Source: Pseudoxanthomonas sp. X-1 (GTDB lineage: Bacteria; Pseudomonadota; Gammaproteobacteria; Xanthomonadales; Xanthomonadaceae). From it: a stretch of 64,000 nt of DNA. Each line of letters starts with the position of its first letter. The stretch's first letter is position 1. Position numbers and translations under genes: made by a program. The notes below the pieces were generated by a model. That model was not told the DNA's origin. It did no database searches and was given only the letters and a program-made list of their open reading frames with translations. The DNA is taken from NCBI RefSeq assembly GCF_020042665.1, contig NZ_CP083376.1, positions 3,880,001 to 3,944,000 of the forward strand, given 5' to 3'. Below are positions 54,019 to 62,893 of the stretch, piece by piece.

Positions 54019-54420
54019 ATGAACACGCCGCATCCTGCCACCACCGCCAGCCCGGAAGCCCTGTCCCAGCAGGCCGAAGCCGGCGTGCGGCGCCTGGAAG
54101 CCGACCTGGGCCGCCCCTTCGACGACAACAGCGAGCGCCTGAGCGCGAGCCTGGCGGTGCTCGCCAGCGAGCAGGGCCTGAGCCGCATCGACCACGTCGT
54201 GCTGTCCGAACGCAATGCCCGGGTCGGCCAGGGCGAGCTGGTCTTCGTGGTCCAGGGCGCGCTGGGCGATCCTGCCCAGCTGCGGGCGCACATGCGGACC
54301 GAGGAGGCCGTCGCCATGCCCACCGCGCAATCGCGCGAGCGCCTGCGGCAGCTGCAGGAGCAGCACCTGCTGGCCCTGCAGCAGGTGCAGACACGACCCG
54401 ATCCACAGCTGTCGCGTTGA
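54019..54420 (+). CDS. Stand-alone XVIPCD-domain protein
   Basis: This 133-residue protein looks like a whole XVIPCD, the C-terminal signal that sends Xanthomonadaceae effectors to the VirD4 coupling protein of the type IV secretion system. The motifs are GLSRIDHVVLS, LVFVVQGALGDPAQLRAHM and EEAVAMPTAQSRERLRQLQ, with a Gln-rich end. In known effectors this domain follows a toxin domain; here only about 50 residues precede it and no toxin fold is visible. There is no lipoprotein immunity gene next to it. GAGGCG before the ATG at 54019 gives a modest start. It could be an orphan signal, a remnant of an effector, or an adaptor. Confidence 0.75.
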   Translation: MNTPHPATTASPEALSQQAEAGVRRLEADLGRPFDDNSERLSASLAVLASEQGLSRIDHVVLSERNARVGQGELVFVVQGALGDPAQLRAHMRTEEAVAMPTAQSRERLRQLQEQHLLALQQVQTRPDPQLSR

Positions 54421-54449
54421 AAGACGCGGCCGGCGCGGGTCCGCGCCGG

Positions 54450-57446
54450 TCAGCCCAGCGCGACGCCCCGCACGCGCTGCAGGGCCAGCTCCAGCGGCAG
54501 CGCGCGGCCCAGCAGGAAGCCCTGCACCTGCTCGCACCCGTGGCGCCGCAGCCACTCCAGTTCCTCCGGCCGCTCCACGCCCTCGGCGATCATCTCCAGC
54601 CCCAGGCTGTGGCCCAGCATCAGCAGCGACTTGCAGATGCTGGCGTTGCGCGGGTCGCGGTCGACGTCGCGCACGAAGGTGCGATCCAGCTTGATCGAAC
54701 TCAGCGGCAGATGGCGCAGGTAGGACATCGAGGAGAACCCGGTGCCGAAGTCGTCCAGCGAGATGCACACGCCCGCATCGCGCAGACGCTGCATCGCGGC
54801 CATGCTCTGCTCGGGCCGGTGCATCATCACGCTCTCGGTCAGTTCCATGTGCAGCGCGCGCGGTGAGATGCCGGCCTGGGCGCAGGCCTGTTCCAGTTCG
54901 GACGGCAGGTCGGCCTGCAGCACCTGCAGGGTGGACACGTTGACCGCGACCGGCAGGTCGCCGCAGCCCTGGCGCCGCAGCCAGGCCTGCGCCTGGGCGG
55001 CGCGGCGCAGGATCCAGTTGCCCAGCGGCACGATCAGGCCGATGTCCTCGCACAGCGGGATGAAGTCGGCCGGCGGGATCTGCGTGCCGTCGCGCTGCGG
55101 CCAGCGCACCAGCGCCTCCAGCGCGGCCACGCTGCCATCGAGGGTGCGCACGATCGGCTGGAAATGCAGGTCGAACTCGCCATGCTCCAGCGCGGTGCGC
55201 AGGCGCCCGGCCATGCGCAGGCGCTCGCTGTAGCGCCGCGCCAGCGCGCCGTCGTAGCGGGAGATCTCGAATGCCGAGGAATCCAGCGCATGCGCGGCCA
55301 GCGCGGCGTTATCGATGATGTTCTCCGCGCGCAGGCCGCCGCCCTCGTCACCGGCCAGGCCGAAGCGCGCCTCCAGCCGCTGCATCGAGCCATCGCCGTC
55401 GCCCACCGGTTCGCGCACCGCCTCGATCGCCGCCTCGATCGCCGGCTGCAGGCGCTCGGCGTGCAGCACCGCCAGCACGAAGTCCTCGTCGGGCTGGTGC
55501 GCGGCCAGGCCGAACTGCTGGGCCCACAGCTGCAGGCGCGCGGCCAGCGTGCGCAGCACATCGTCGGCGGTCTGACGCCCCAGGGCATCGCGGATCGGCT
55601 GCAGGCCGCGCAGCTGCAGGTACAGCACCTGGTAGCCGGGATGCTGGCCCTGGTCCAGGCGGTCGCTGAGCGTCTGCACATTGATCAGGCCGGTGGTCTG
55701 GTCGTGGCGCGCGCGGTAGGCCAGTTCCTTCTCGTACTCCAGGCGCTCGGAGATGTCCTCGGACAGCACCAGCTTGGCCTCGTGTCCCCCGAAGCGGATG
55801 TCGCTGACGTACACGCGCGCCTGCAGGGTCGAGCCGTCCTTGCGCCGGTGCTGCGATACGTGCGAGTCCTCGAACCCGGCCGCCAGACCCTGCACCACGC
55901 CGCTGCCGCCGGGCAGGCCGGCCGGACAGATGTCCGCCAGCTGCATGGTCAGGAATTCCTCGCGGCTGAACCCGTACTGCAGCGTGGCGGCGCGATTGAC
56001 CTCCAGGAAGCGCCGGGTGCGCGCGTCATGCACCCAGAACGGCAGCGGGTTGCGGTCGAAGATCAGGCGGAACTGGCGCTCGGCATCGCTCAGGCGCGAC
56101 TGCGCCTCCATGCGCTCGCTGATGTCCACCAGCGTGCCGGTCATGCGCAGGCCGCCGCCCGCGCCGGCGACCACGCCGCCGCGCGCCACCGCCCAGCGCT
56201 CCGCGCCATCCTGGGTGACCAGGCGGAACTCGCACGAGAACGCGCCGCGCGCGCGCCAGGCGCTGATGAACCGCTGCGCCAGCATGCGGCGGTCGCGCAC
56301 GTGCACGTGCCGGATGAAGGCCAGCAAGGAAGCGGGCTGCGCCTGCCCCAGGCCGAACATCTGGCCGACGTCGGCCCCCCAGACCACCTGCCGGCCGCCT
56401 TGTTCCATCGCCCAGGCCCCGACCTTGCCGGTGTGCTGGGCCAGGTGCAGATGCTCGGAGTTGCGCTGCAGCTGTTCGAGCATGCGGCGCTGGTCGCGGT
56501 CGGCGCGCCGCACCACGCGCAGCAACACCAGCAGCATCGCCCAGTACAGGACATACAGCAGCGCGGCGATGGCGACGAACCGATGCCAGGGGAGCAGCAC
56601 CTGCTCGGTGGAGAGCCCTGCCCAGACCCGCAGCGGGTAATCCGGAAGCACGCGCGCGGCCACCACCCGGCGCAAGCCGTCCACCTCGCTGGTGCGCTGG
56701 CTGACCGACGCCTGCGGCCGGGGGTCCAGTTCGCCGGGCCCCGGCATCGCGATGCGCATGCCGATGCCCTCGCGCGAGGGCTTGCCGCCCAGACTGCGCA
56801 CCAGCAGTTGACCGTTCGGGCCGACCACGCCCAGCGTGCCATCGCGCCCCGAGTCCAGGCCATCGATCAGCGCCTGCAGGGCCCGCGCATCCAGCCGCGC
56901 CAACAGCCAGCGCGGCGCGCTGTCGCCCTGGACGGACAGCGGCAGGACCAGCGGCAGCACCGGGCGACCGTCTTCCAGCCACTGCAGTGGCCCCAGCCGC
57001 AGATGGCCCGGCTCGGAGGCGCCGGCGCTGGCGTTCCACCGCGCGAAGTCCGGATCGCCGCGTCCGGAGGTCAGGGCTCGGCCCCGCGTATCGACCAGGA
57101 CGATGCTTTCCAGTTCGTGGTGGCGCGAGGCGACGTCGGCGATCAGGTCGCCGATCGGCGCAGGCGCCTGGTCCGGCGCCGCGGCCGACAGTCTCGCCGC
57201 ATCGGAGGCGATGCCGCGCAGGGCGCGCTCGAGGTTGCGCAGCTCCAGCCCGATCGCGCGCTCGACGCCGACGGCCAGCGCCTGGCTCTGGCGCTCGGCG
57301 GCCTGCAGGCGGTTCTGGCGGTCGCTGACGACCCACCAGCCCAGCCCGATCGCCAGGACCGCGCCCAGCAGCAGCCCGAACCCGAGCACCGTGCGGGTCT
57401 GCACGACCGACTTGACCGGCGATGGGCCTGGAACCGAACGATCCAT
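54450..57446 (-). CDS. Membrane PAS-GGDEF-EAL protein (degenerate GGDEF)
   Basis: This 998-residue protein has two membrane helices (about 20-41 and 288-310) enclosing a periplasmic sensor domain, then two PAS domains (about 335-430 and 460-560). A GGDEF-like domain follows, in which the active motif reads QPDEDF instead of GGDEF, so cyclase activity is unlikely. The C-terminal EAL domain (about 740-990) keeps EALVRW, the metal/catalytic ELTES, DDFGTGFSS, KLDRTFV and AEGVE, so it is probably an active cyclic-di-GMP phosphodiesterase. The ATG at 57446 is preferred; the frame extends to 58001 but overlaps the neighbouring oxygenase gene antisense. Confidence 0.9.
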   Translation of the reverse strand: MDRSVPGPSPVKSVVQTRTVLGFGLLLGAVLAIGLGWWVVSDRQNRLQAAERQSQALAVGVERAIGLELRNLERALRGIASDAARLSAAAPDQAPAPIGDLIADVASRHHELESIVLVDTRGRALTSGRGDPDFARWNASAGASEPGHLRLGPLQWLEDGRPVLPLVLPLSVQGDSAPRWLLARLDARALQALIDGLDSGRDGTLGVVGPNGQLLVRSLGGKPSREGIGMRIAMPGPGELDPRPQASVSQRTSEVDGLRRVVAARVLPDYPLRVWAGLSTEQVLLPWHRFVAIAALLYVLYWAMLLVLLRVVRRADRDQRRMLEQLQRNSEHLHLAQHTGKVGAWAMEQGGRQVVWGADVGQMFGLGQAQPASLLAFIRHVHVRDRRMLAQRFISAWRARGAFSCEFRLVTQDGAERWAVARGGVVAGAGGGLRMTGTLVDISERMEAQSRLSDAERQFRLIFDRNPLPFWVHDARTRRFLEVNRAATLQYGFSREEFLTMQLADICPAGLPGGSGVVQGLAAGFEDSHVSQHRRKDGSTLQARVYVSDIRFGGHEAKLVLSEDISERLEYEKELAYRARHDQTTGLINVQTLSDRLDQGQHPGYQVLYLQLRGLQPIRDALGRQTADDVLRTLAARLQLWAQQFGLAAHQPDEDFVLAVLHAERLQPAIEAAIEAVREPVGDGDGSMQRLEARFGLAGDEGGGLRAENIIDNAALAAHALDSSAFEISRYDGALARRYSERLRMAGRLRTALEHGEFDLHFQPIVRTLDGSVAALEALVRWPQRDGTQIPPADFIPLCEDIGLIVPLGNWILRRAAQAQAWLRRQGCGDLPVAVNVSTLQVLQADLPSELEQACAQAGISPRALHMELTESVMMHRPEQSMAAMQRLRDAGVCISLDDFGTGFSSMSYLRHLPLSSIKLDRTFVRDVDRDPRNASICKSLLMLGHSLGLEMIAEGVERPEELEWLRRHGCEQVQGFLLGRALPLELALQRVRGVALG

Positions 57447-57579
57447 GTGCACCCGCTGTTGGACGGAGATCCTGCCCCTCGGAACGATCAGGATCGCATC
57501 GCGCTCCCCGACACCGCGCGGCGACTCGCCCGCAGCATACGCCGCGGCTCCGCCGACCGACAGCCCGTTTGCTGGCGGC

Positions 57580-58503
57580 TCAGGCGCGCCCGGGCCAGTC
57601 CCGCATGCGTGCGATCGGCACCGCCATGCGCGCGCAGGCGTGGGCGCATGCCCCATCCGGCAGGGCGAGGCGGAACACCGGCGCCAGGCCGCGCAGGCTG
57701 GCGGCGGCCATGGCCGAGCGCGCGCGCCGCGCGCGGCCCAGCGCCAGCAATGCCTGCGCCCAGTCCGGCAACAGCGCCGCGGCCGCGCCGAGGAAGACAT
57801 CGCGCGACAGCCCGGCGGCGGGCACCGGCAGGCGGATCCTGGCCAGCACGTCCATGACCTCGCGCGAGCGCGCGTCGAAGCGCAGCTGCGGCCGCACCGC
57901 CGCGAAGTACGCGTCCACCTGCGCCTGCGAGGCCGGCACCCCGCGCGCGCCCAGCGCTTCGGCCACGCGCCGGACTTCGTCGAAATAGCGGTCCGCCACA
58001 TCCGCCGGCACCGGCCGGCAGTAGCGCCGATAGCCCTGCAGGAAGCCGTGCGCCTCGGTGACGTGGACCCAGGTCAGCAGGTCCGGATCATCGGCCGCGT
58101 AGGGCGTGCCATCGTCCAGCGCGCCCTGCACGCGGGAGTGGATCGCCCGGACCCGTTCGATCAGCCGCTGCGCCTCGGCGGTCGACGCATAACTGGTGCC
58201 GGCGACGAAGGCGGTGGTGCGCCGCAACCGGCCGACCAGGTCCTGGCGGAAGTTGGAATGCTCGTAGACGCCGGCCAGCGCGCGCGGATGCAGCGCCTGC
58301 AGCATCAGCGCCGACAGGCCGCCGGCCAGCATGCCGGGGAAATCGGCGTGGATACGCCAGGTCACGCTGTCCGGGCCGAACAGGCCCGGATCCCCGCGCG
58401 GCAGGTCGTAGTCGATCCCGGACCCACCGCGCGGGAAGGCGCCGAGCACCCAGCGCCGCACCGGTGCGGTGGCGGGGGCGGCGAGCGTGCGGAGCAGCGA
58501 CAT
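57580..58503 (-). CDS. DUF2236 oxygenase, MpaB/Lcp family
   Basis: This 307-residue protein matches the MpaB_Lcp catalytic domain: DPGLFGPDSVTWRIHADF, LQALHPRALAGVYEHS and FVAGTSYASTAEAQRLIERV, with conserved His and Arg that bind heme in characterised members (latex-clearing oxygenase, MpaB). It probably acts on a lipid or polymer substrate, not known here. No signal peptide is visible. It lies upstream of the EAL gene with 133 bases between them. Confidence 0.85.
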   Translation of the reverse strand: MSLLRTLAAPATAPVRRWVLGAFPRGGSGIDYDLPRGDPGLFGPDSVTWRIHADFPGMLAGGLSALMLQALHPRALAGVYEHSNFRQDLVGRLRRTTAFVAGTSYASTAEAQRLIERVRAIHSRVQGALDDGTPYAADDPDLLTWVHVTEAHGFLQGYRRYCRPVPADVADRYFDEVRRVAEALGARGVPASQAQVDAYFAAVRPQLRFDARSREVMDVLARIRLPVPAAGLSRDVFLGAAAALLPDWAQALLALGRARRARSAMAAASLRGLAPVFRLALPDGACAHACARMAVPIARMRDWPGRA

Positions 58504-58552
58504 GCCGCCATCCTACCGGCGGCCCCGGCCGGCATCGCCGCCGCACACATGG

Positions 58553-58576
58553 AAAAGGCGCCACGGGGGGCGCCTT
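58553..58576 (-). terminator. Terminator of the small protein gene copy 2
   Basis: An 8-bp stem AAGGCGCC/GGCGCCTT is followed on the minus strand by TTTTCC. It lies 25 bases past the stop of the gene at 58601. Confidence 0.7.
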
Positions 58577-58600
58577 CTTTCAGGTCCGGCCAGGAGGGGA

Positions 58601-58894
58601 TCAGCCGGTGATGCGCTGCCAGACCTCGGCGTAGATCGCCCGCGCCTCCTCCAGGCTCAGACCGCGCGAGCGCACCGCCTGGGAATTGGCGTACAGCGCC
58701 GAGCCGGTGTCCTGGTCGGTGTGGGGATGGTTGAGGTAGACGTCGTAGGCGCTGGACAGCGCCGGCCAGTACAGCTCGAAGGACCGATGCTGCGACGCGC
58801 GTGGCATGTTGACGTAGTGCTGGCGCCAGTAGTCCCGTTCCCGGTCGATGTCGATCAGGATGGCGCGTTCGTGTTCGGCGTGCTGAGAGGGCAT
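58601..58894 (-). CDS. Small protein, family W-x2-HY/YLxHPH, copy 2
   Basis: This 97-residue protein begins MPSQHAEHERAILIDIDRER. It shares DYWRQHY, SSAYDVYLNHPH and the final helix EEARAIYAEVWQRITG with the protein at 59096-59434 and, less closely, with the one at 49818-50117. No known family is recognised. CAGGACA before the ATG at 58894 gives the ribosome-binding site, and a terminator follows. Confidence 0.8.
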   Translation of the reverse strand: MPSQHAEHERAILIDIDRERDYWRQHYVNMPRASQHRSFELYWPALSSAYDVYLNHPHTDQDTGSALYANSQAVRSRGLSLEEARAIYAEVWQRITG

Positions 58895-59095
58895 GCGGCT
58901 GTCCTGGCCCGGGGGATGGTTGGCCTCGAACCACAGGGTTGCAGCCGGCTTGTAAGTGTTAGGTCTAAGTGACGATGAAATTCATGTTAAACGCCCGAGT
59001 GAGCATTGCAGGCGTCACAGTTCAGAGTTGATTGGAAGCGCGAAAGGCGACCCTTTGCGGGCGGAGCGTAATCACCGTTCCTCGGAGGACAGGTG

Positions 59096-59434
59096 TCAGG
59101 CGTGGGTCGGCACCGCGTACTGCAAACGGGTGGTGGCCCGCTGGATGCGGTCCATGACCCGACCGAAGATGCGCCCGGCCAGGCCGGGCTCCAGCCCGTT
59201 GGCGATCGCCTCGGGCGAATTGGCGAACAGCACCGCGCCCACTTCGCGTCCTGCGTGCGGGTGGTGCAGATAGACGTGGTACGCCCGGATCAGCAGCGGC
59301 CAGCACGCCTCAAAGCCCAGTCCGGCCTGCCGGCACGGCAATTCACCGTAGTGGTGCTTCCAGAAATCCCGCTCTCGGTCGATGTTGACGATGATGCACG
59401 CCGCATCGTCGCGGCGGTCCGGTTCGCTGGCCAT
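59096..59434 (-). CDS. Small protein, family W-x2-HY/YLxHPH, copy 3
   Basis: This 112-residue protein has the family segments IVNIDRERDFWKHHY and AYHVYLHHPHAGREVG, then LAGRIFGRVMDRIQRA, plus an extra C-terminal tail (TTRLQYAVPTHA). The start is taken as ATG at 59434; the frame also offers ATG at 59443 and GTG at 59521, which would add a Pro-rich N-terminal stretch. It lies 201 bases from copy 2 on the same strand, and the pair is therefore likely to be a local duplication. Confidence 0.78.
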   Translation of the reverse strand: MASEPDRRDDAACIIVNIDRERDFWKHHYGELPCRQAGLGFEACWPLLIRAYHVYLHHPHAGREVGAVLFANSPEAIANGLEPGLAGRIFGRVMDRIQRATTRLQYAVPTHA

Positions 59435-59642
59435 GGGGAGCATCCGTGGGGGTGGAGGCGATTCGACTTTCGGATGGGCCTGCTTAGGCAGGCGTGAAGG
59501 ATGCCGCAACGCAACATTCACGGCGCTGGACGCCCGTTCATCTTCTACCTTCGTCTCACGGGAACTTCGCAGCCGGACGGCCTATGCTGCGCCCAAGGGT
59601 GGCGGCGCCGGGCCGGCCCCCTGTTCAAGGCGAGGAATCAAC

Positions 59643-60221
59643 ATGAGCCAACTCTTCAAGGGCCTGAACCTGCTGCTGGCGGACAACGAGCTGCACCGCA
59701 AGCCGCTGGACGAGCAGGCCGCCCACTGGCTGAGCAAGACCGACCGCGGCATCGAACACGAGATCCATCTGCTGGACATCGCCAAGGGCCAGTGGCTGGC
59801 CGGCTCGGTGATCGTGTGGCTGGGCGCGTCGCTGACCGCGCTGGCGATCATCGCCGACAACCTGTGGGAACACAGCTACAACCCCAGCTTCCCCAAGATC
59901 ATCCTGGTGCTGCTGATCTGGGTGGCGATGCTGTTCGTGCTGTGGCTGATCGCACAGGTCTTCGATCAGAAGGCCGGCCTCTCGCGCTGGGTCAGCGCCT
60001 TCTCCAGCCGCGAGCCGGTGAGCAACGAGAGCGATTCGGTCGAGCAGGTGCAGGAAGCGCTGGAACTGGCGCGCACCTATCCTGAGGTGCTGGCCTACAA
60101 GCAGCGCGTGATCGCGCGCCGGCCGCTGCGCCACGAGGACATCCGCATCATGCGCGAGATGGGCCGCCAGCACCGCCACGCGGACCTGGCGCGCGAGCTG
60201 ATCGCGCTCGGCAACGACTGA
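59643..60221 (+). CDS. Hypothetical membrane protein with two helices
   Basis: This 192-residue protein begins MSQLFKGLNLLLADNELHRK. It has two membrane helices (about 57-78 and 92-114, LAGSVIVWLGASLTALAII and IILVLLIWVAMLFVLWLIAQ) and a charged C-terminal half that is largely helical (VEQVQEALELARTYPEVLAY). GAGGAATCAAC before the ATG at 59643 is a good ribosome-binding site. No family is recognised. A 12-bp hairpin lies just after the stop. Confidence 0.7.
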   Translation: MSQLFKGLNLLLADNELHRKPLDEQAAHWLSKTDRGIEHEIHLLDIAKGQWLAGSVIVWLGASLTALAIIADNLWEHSYNPSFPKIILVLLIWVAMLFVLWLIAQVFDQKAGLSRWVSAFSSREPVSNESDSVEQVQEALELARTYPEVLAYKQRVIARRPLRHEDIRIMREMGRQHRHADLARELIALGND

Positions 60222-60229
60222 AGCACTTC

Positions 60230-60260
60230 GCGCGTGCCCGGCCCTGCGCCGGGCACGCGC
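60230..60260 (+). terminator. Hairpin after the two-helix membrane protein
   Basis: A 12-bp perfect stem GCGCGTGCCCGG/CCGGGCACGCGC with a seven-base loop starts nine bases past the stop. There is no T-run, so termination is only suggested. Confidence 0.5.
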
Positions 60261-60393
60261 TCGATGCAAGATCTTTGCGCACTGCGCCGTCGCCGGCGCG
60301 CATCGCCGGCGACGACGCACTGGCGAAGCCGGACACCGCTCCGGCCTCTGACGAAGTCACCTCCCACGACGGCCGCCCGTGCCAGCATGCGCC

Positions 60394-61095
60394 ATGCTGT
60401 CGTGCATTCTCCCTGCCCATGACGAAGCCGCGCTGCTGCCGGGCACCCTGGCCTGCCTGCAGCGCGCGATCGCCGCGTGCGGCGTGACGGCGGAAATCCT
60501 GGTGGTCGACGATGGCTCCACCGACGCGACGGCCGCGCTGGCCCGGGCGGCCGGGGCGCGCGTGCTGTCGATCCAGGCGCGCCACATCGCCGCGGCGCGC
60601 AACGCCGGCGCGGCGGCGGCCCGGGGCGAGCGCCTGTGCTTCATCGATGCCGATACCCAGGTCGATGCGCAGGCGTTGGGCGCGGCGCTGGCCGCGCTCG
60701 ATCGCGGTGCCATCGGCGGCGGGGCGCGCGTGCGGCTGCAGCGGCCGGTGGCCTGGCATGCGCGCGTGGGCGAAGCCGTGTTCGGCACCCTGCTGCGCTG
60801 GGCGCGGATCGCGCCGGGCTGCTTCCTGTTCTGCACGCGCCAGGCGTTCGAGGCCAGCGGCGGCTTCGATACGCGCCTGTTCGCCGGCGAGGACGTGGCC
60901 ATGAGCCGCACGCTGGCCCGGCAGGGACGCTTCGTGCTGCTGCGCCAGTCGGTGTGGACCTCGCCGCGCAAGCTGCAGACCTTCAGCGCCTGGGAGCACC
61001 TGCGGCTGGCGCTGGCCCTGGCGCGTCATGGCCGCGGCCTGCTGCGCAGTCGCGAGCGGCTGGCGTTCTGGTACGGACCGCGACGGCGCGGATAG
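60394..61095 (+). CDS. Family 2 glycosyltransferase
   Basis: This 233-residue protein begins MLSCILPAHDEAALLPGTL, the GT2 N-terminal pattern. It has VVDDGSTDAT (nucleotide-binding Asp) and the DxD-like DADTQV, then GGFDTRLFAGEDVAMS (catalytic ED motif). No membrane helix is seen beyond a short hydrophobic stretch. The sugar donor and acceptor are unknown. The start ATG at 60394 is the most likely; a GTG at 60379 would add five residues. Confidence 0.87.
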   Translation: MLSCILPAHDEAALLPGTLACLQRAIAACGVTAEILVVDDGSTDATAALARAAGARVLSIQARHIAAARNAGAAAARGERLCFIDADTQVDAQALGAALAALDRGAIGGGARVRLQRPVAWHARVGEAVFGTLLRWARIAPGCFLFCTRQAFEASGGFDTRLFAGEDVAMSRTLARQGRFVLLRQSVWTSPRKLQTFSAWEHLRLALALARHGRGLLRSRERLAFWYGPRRRG

Positions 61096-61226
61096 CGCAC
61101 CGGCGAGTCCCCTGCGGATCGCGTGGCCGCTGCTCGGAAGCGTGCGCGGGGTCCGGTGCGGGGCGGGACCGAGCGGTTAGAGTGCCGTCCGGGGAATGGA
61201 CTCGAAAAGACGGGGCGCACGAGGCG

Positions 61227-62819
61227 ATGGGGCGGGCGAGGATGATCGTCGCGGCGACAGGACTGGCGCTGCTGGGCGTTGCCGTGCCGGTCATCGCCAC
61301 GCTGGCCATGTCCTGGCATCTGGCCGTGCGCAACGAGCAGCAGCGGCTGGACCGGGTGGCGACGCTGGCGCTGGAACGCGCGCAGGCCACGATGGACGAG
61401 GCGACCGGGGTGCTGCACGCGATGCAGCGCAGCCGGCTCGCGCCCTGCTCGCCCGCGCACATCGCGCGCATGCGGCGGGCGGCGATGGACTCGGCCGTGG
61501 TCAAGGAGGTGGGCTTCTTCCAGGGCGGCCTGCTGCGCTGCACGTCGTGGGGACCGACCGAGGTGCACGTGCCCGACGACCTGCCTCCCGATGCGGTCGG
61601 CCCGGACGACCTGCGCCTGTTCGCGCACGTGGTGCCGCAGATCAGCGGCGGGCGGCAGATGCTGGCGCTGCACCAGCATGACTACAACGTGCTGATCGAC
61701 CCGGCGCGTTTCTCCGATCTGGTGGTGGGCCCGGAGGTCGGCCTGCTGGTGCGCAACGCCCAGGGCGTGGTGCTGAGCGAGCGCAGCCTCAGCGACGAGG
61801 CGCTGGCCGGCCGCATGCGCCAGCGCCAGGCCAGCGGACGGGATGCGACGCACCTGTTCTCGGTGGTGCGGCGCGATGGTTGGGTCGTGGTGGCCGGCGA
61901 ACCGGTGGCGCGCGCCGCCAGCGGCCTGCCGCGCCAGCAGGGCATGCTGCTGCCGGTCGGCCTGCTGATCGGGGCGGTGGCGGTGGCGATGGTGATCCTG
62001 GCCTTCCGGCGCAGGCTCTCGCCCACCGGCGAGCTGACCCGCGCGGTGCAGCGGCGCGAGTTCGTCGTGCATTACCAGCCGATCGTCCGGCTGGCGGACG
62101 CGGCCATCGTCGGCGCCGAGGCGCTGGCGCGCTGGCGGCGGCCGGACGGTACGCTGGTGCGGCCGGACCAGTTCATCCCGCTGGCGGAGCAGAGCGGCCT
62201 GATCGATGCGATCACCGACCAGGTCCTGGATGCGATCGTGCGCGACCTGGGGCCGCTGCTGGCCGCCCATCCGTGCCTGTACGTGAGCCTCAACCTCAGC
62301 ACCGCCGACCTGCGCAGCGGCCGCCTGCTGGCCGTGCTCGCACGCGCGCTGGAAGGCAGCGGCATCGCGCCCAGGCAGCTGTGGCTGGAAGCCACCGAGC
62401 GCGGCTTCGTGGACCTCGCCGCGGCCCGCCGCACCATCGAGCAGGCGCGCCAGGCGGGCCATCGCGTGGCGCTCGACGACTTCGGCACCGGCTACTCCAG
62501 CCTGCAGTACCTGCAGGGCCTGCCGCTGGATGCGCTGAAGATCGACAAGACCTTCGTCGATGCCATCGGCACCGGCGCGGCCACCGCCGCGGTGACCGGG
62601 CACATCATCGACATGGCGCGCGAGCTGGGCCTGCACTGCGTGGCGGAGGGCATCGAGACCACCGCACAGGCCGACTTCCTGCGCGCGCAGGGCGTGGGCT
62701 ACGGCCAGGGCTGGCTGTTCGGCAAGGCCGCGCCGGCGATGGCCTTCATCGAGCTGTTCCTGGCGCAGCAGGCGTCGCGCGCGGCCGTGCCGGTGCGGGA
62801 GGACGACGCGGATCCCTGA
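61227..62819 (+). CDS. CSS-domain EAL phosphodiesterase
   Basis: This 530-residue protein has a periplasmic CSS-motif domain between two membrane helices (about 7-29 and 236-258), with cysteines C74 and C105 (SRLAPCSP and LLRCTSWG). A C-terminal EAL domain (about 275-520) keeps EALARW, ATERGFVD, DDFGTGYSS, KIDKTFVD and AEGIETT. CSS-EAL proteins hydrolyse cyclic-di-GMP and are regulated by periplasmic disulfide state. No GGDEF is present. The ATG at 61227 is used; ATG at 61242 is possible. Confidence 0.88.
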   Translation: MGRARMIVAATGLALLGVAVPVIATLAMSWHLAVRNEQQRLDRVATLALERAQATMDEATGVLHAMQRSRLAPCSPAHIARMRRAAMDSAVVKEVGFFQGGLLRCTSWGPTEVHVPDDLPPDAVGPDDLRLFAHVVPQISGGRQMLALHQHDYNVLIDPARFSDLVVGPEVGLLVRNAQGVVLSERSLSDEALAGRMRQRQASGRDATHLFSVVRRDGWVVVAGEPVARAASGLPRQQGMLLPVGLLIGAVAVAMVILAFRRRLSPTGELTRAVQRREFVVHYQPIVRLADAAIVGAEALARWRRPDGTLVRPDQFIPLAEQSGLIDAITDQVLDAIVRDLGPLLAAHPCLYVSLNLSTADLRSGRLLAVLARALEGSGIAPRQLWLEATERGFVDLAAARRTIEQARQAGHRVALDDFGTGYSSLQYLQGLPLDALKIDKTFVDAIGTGAATAAVTGHIIDMARELGLHCVAEGIETTAQADFLRAQGVGYGQGWLFGKAAPAMAFIELFLAQQASRAAVPVREDDADP

Positions 62820-62893
62820 GCGGGATCAGGACTCCCCGGCGTTGCCGGGCAGAGAGCGCAACGGGCGCTCGGGGTTCCCTAGGAACGCGCGGG

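Noticed and set aside
54450..58001. N-terminal extension of the PAS-GGDEF-EAL protein to 58001
   Set aside because: The extra residues overlap the oxygenase gene in another frame, are Arg/Ala-rich and contain no domain. The ATG at 57446 sits just before the first membrane helix.
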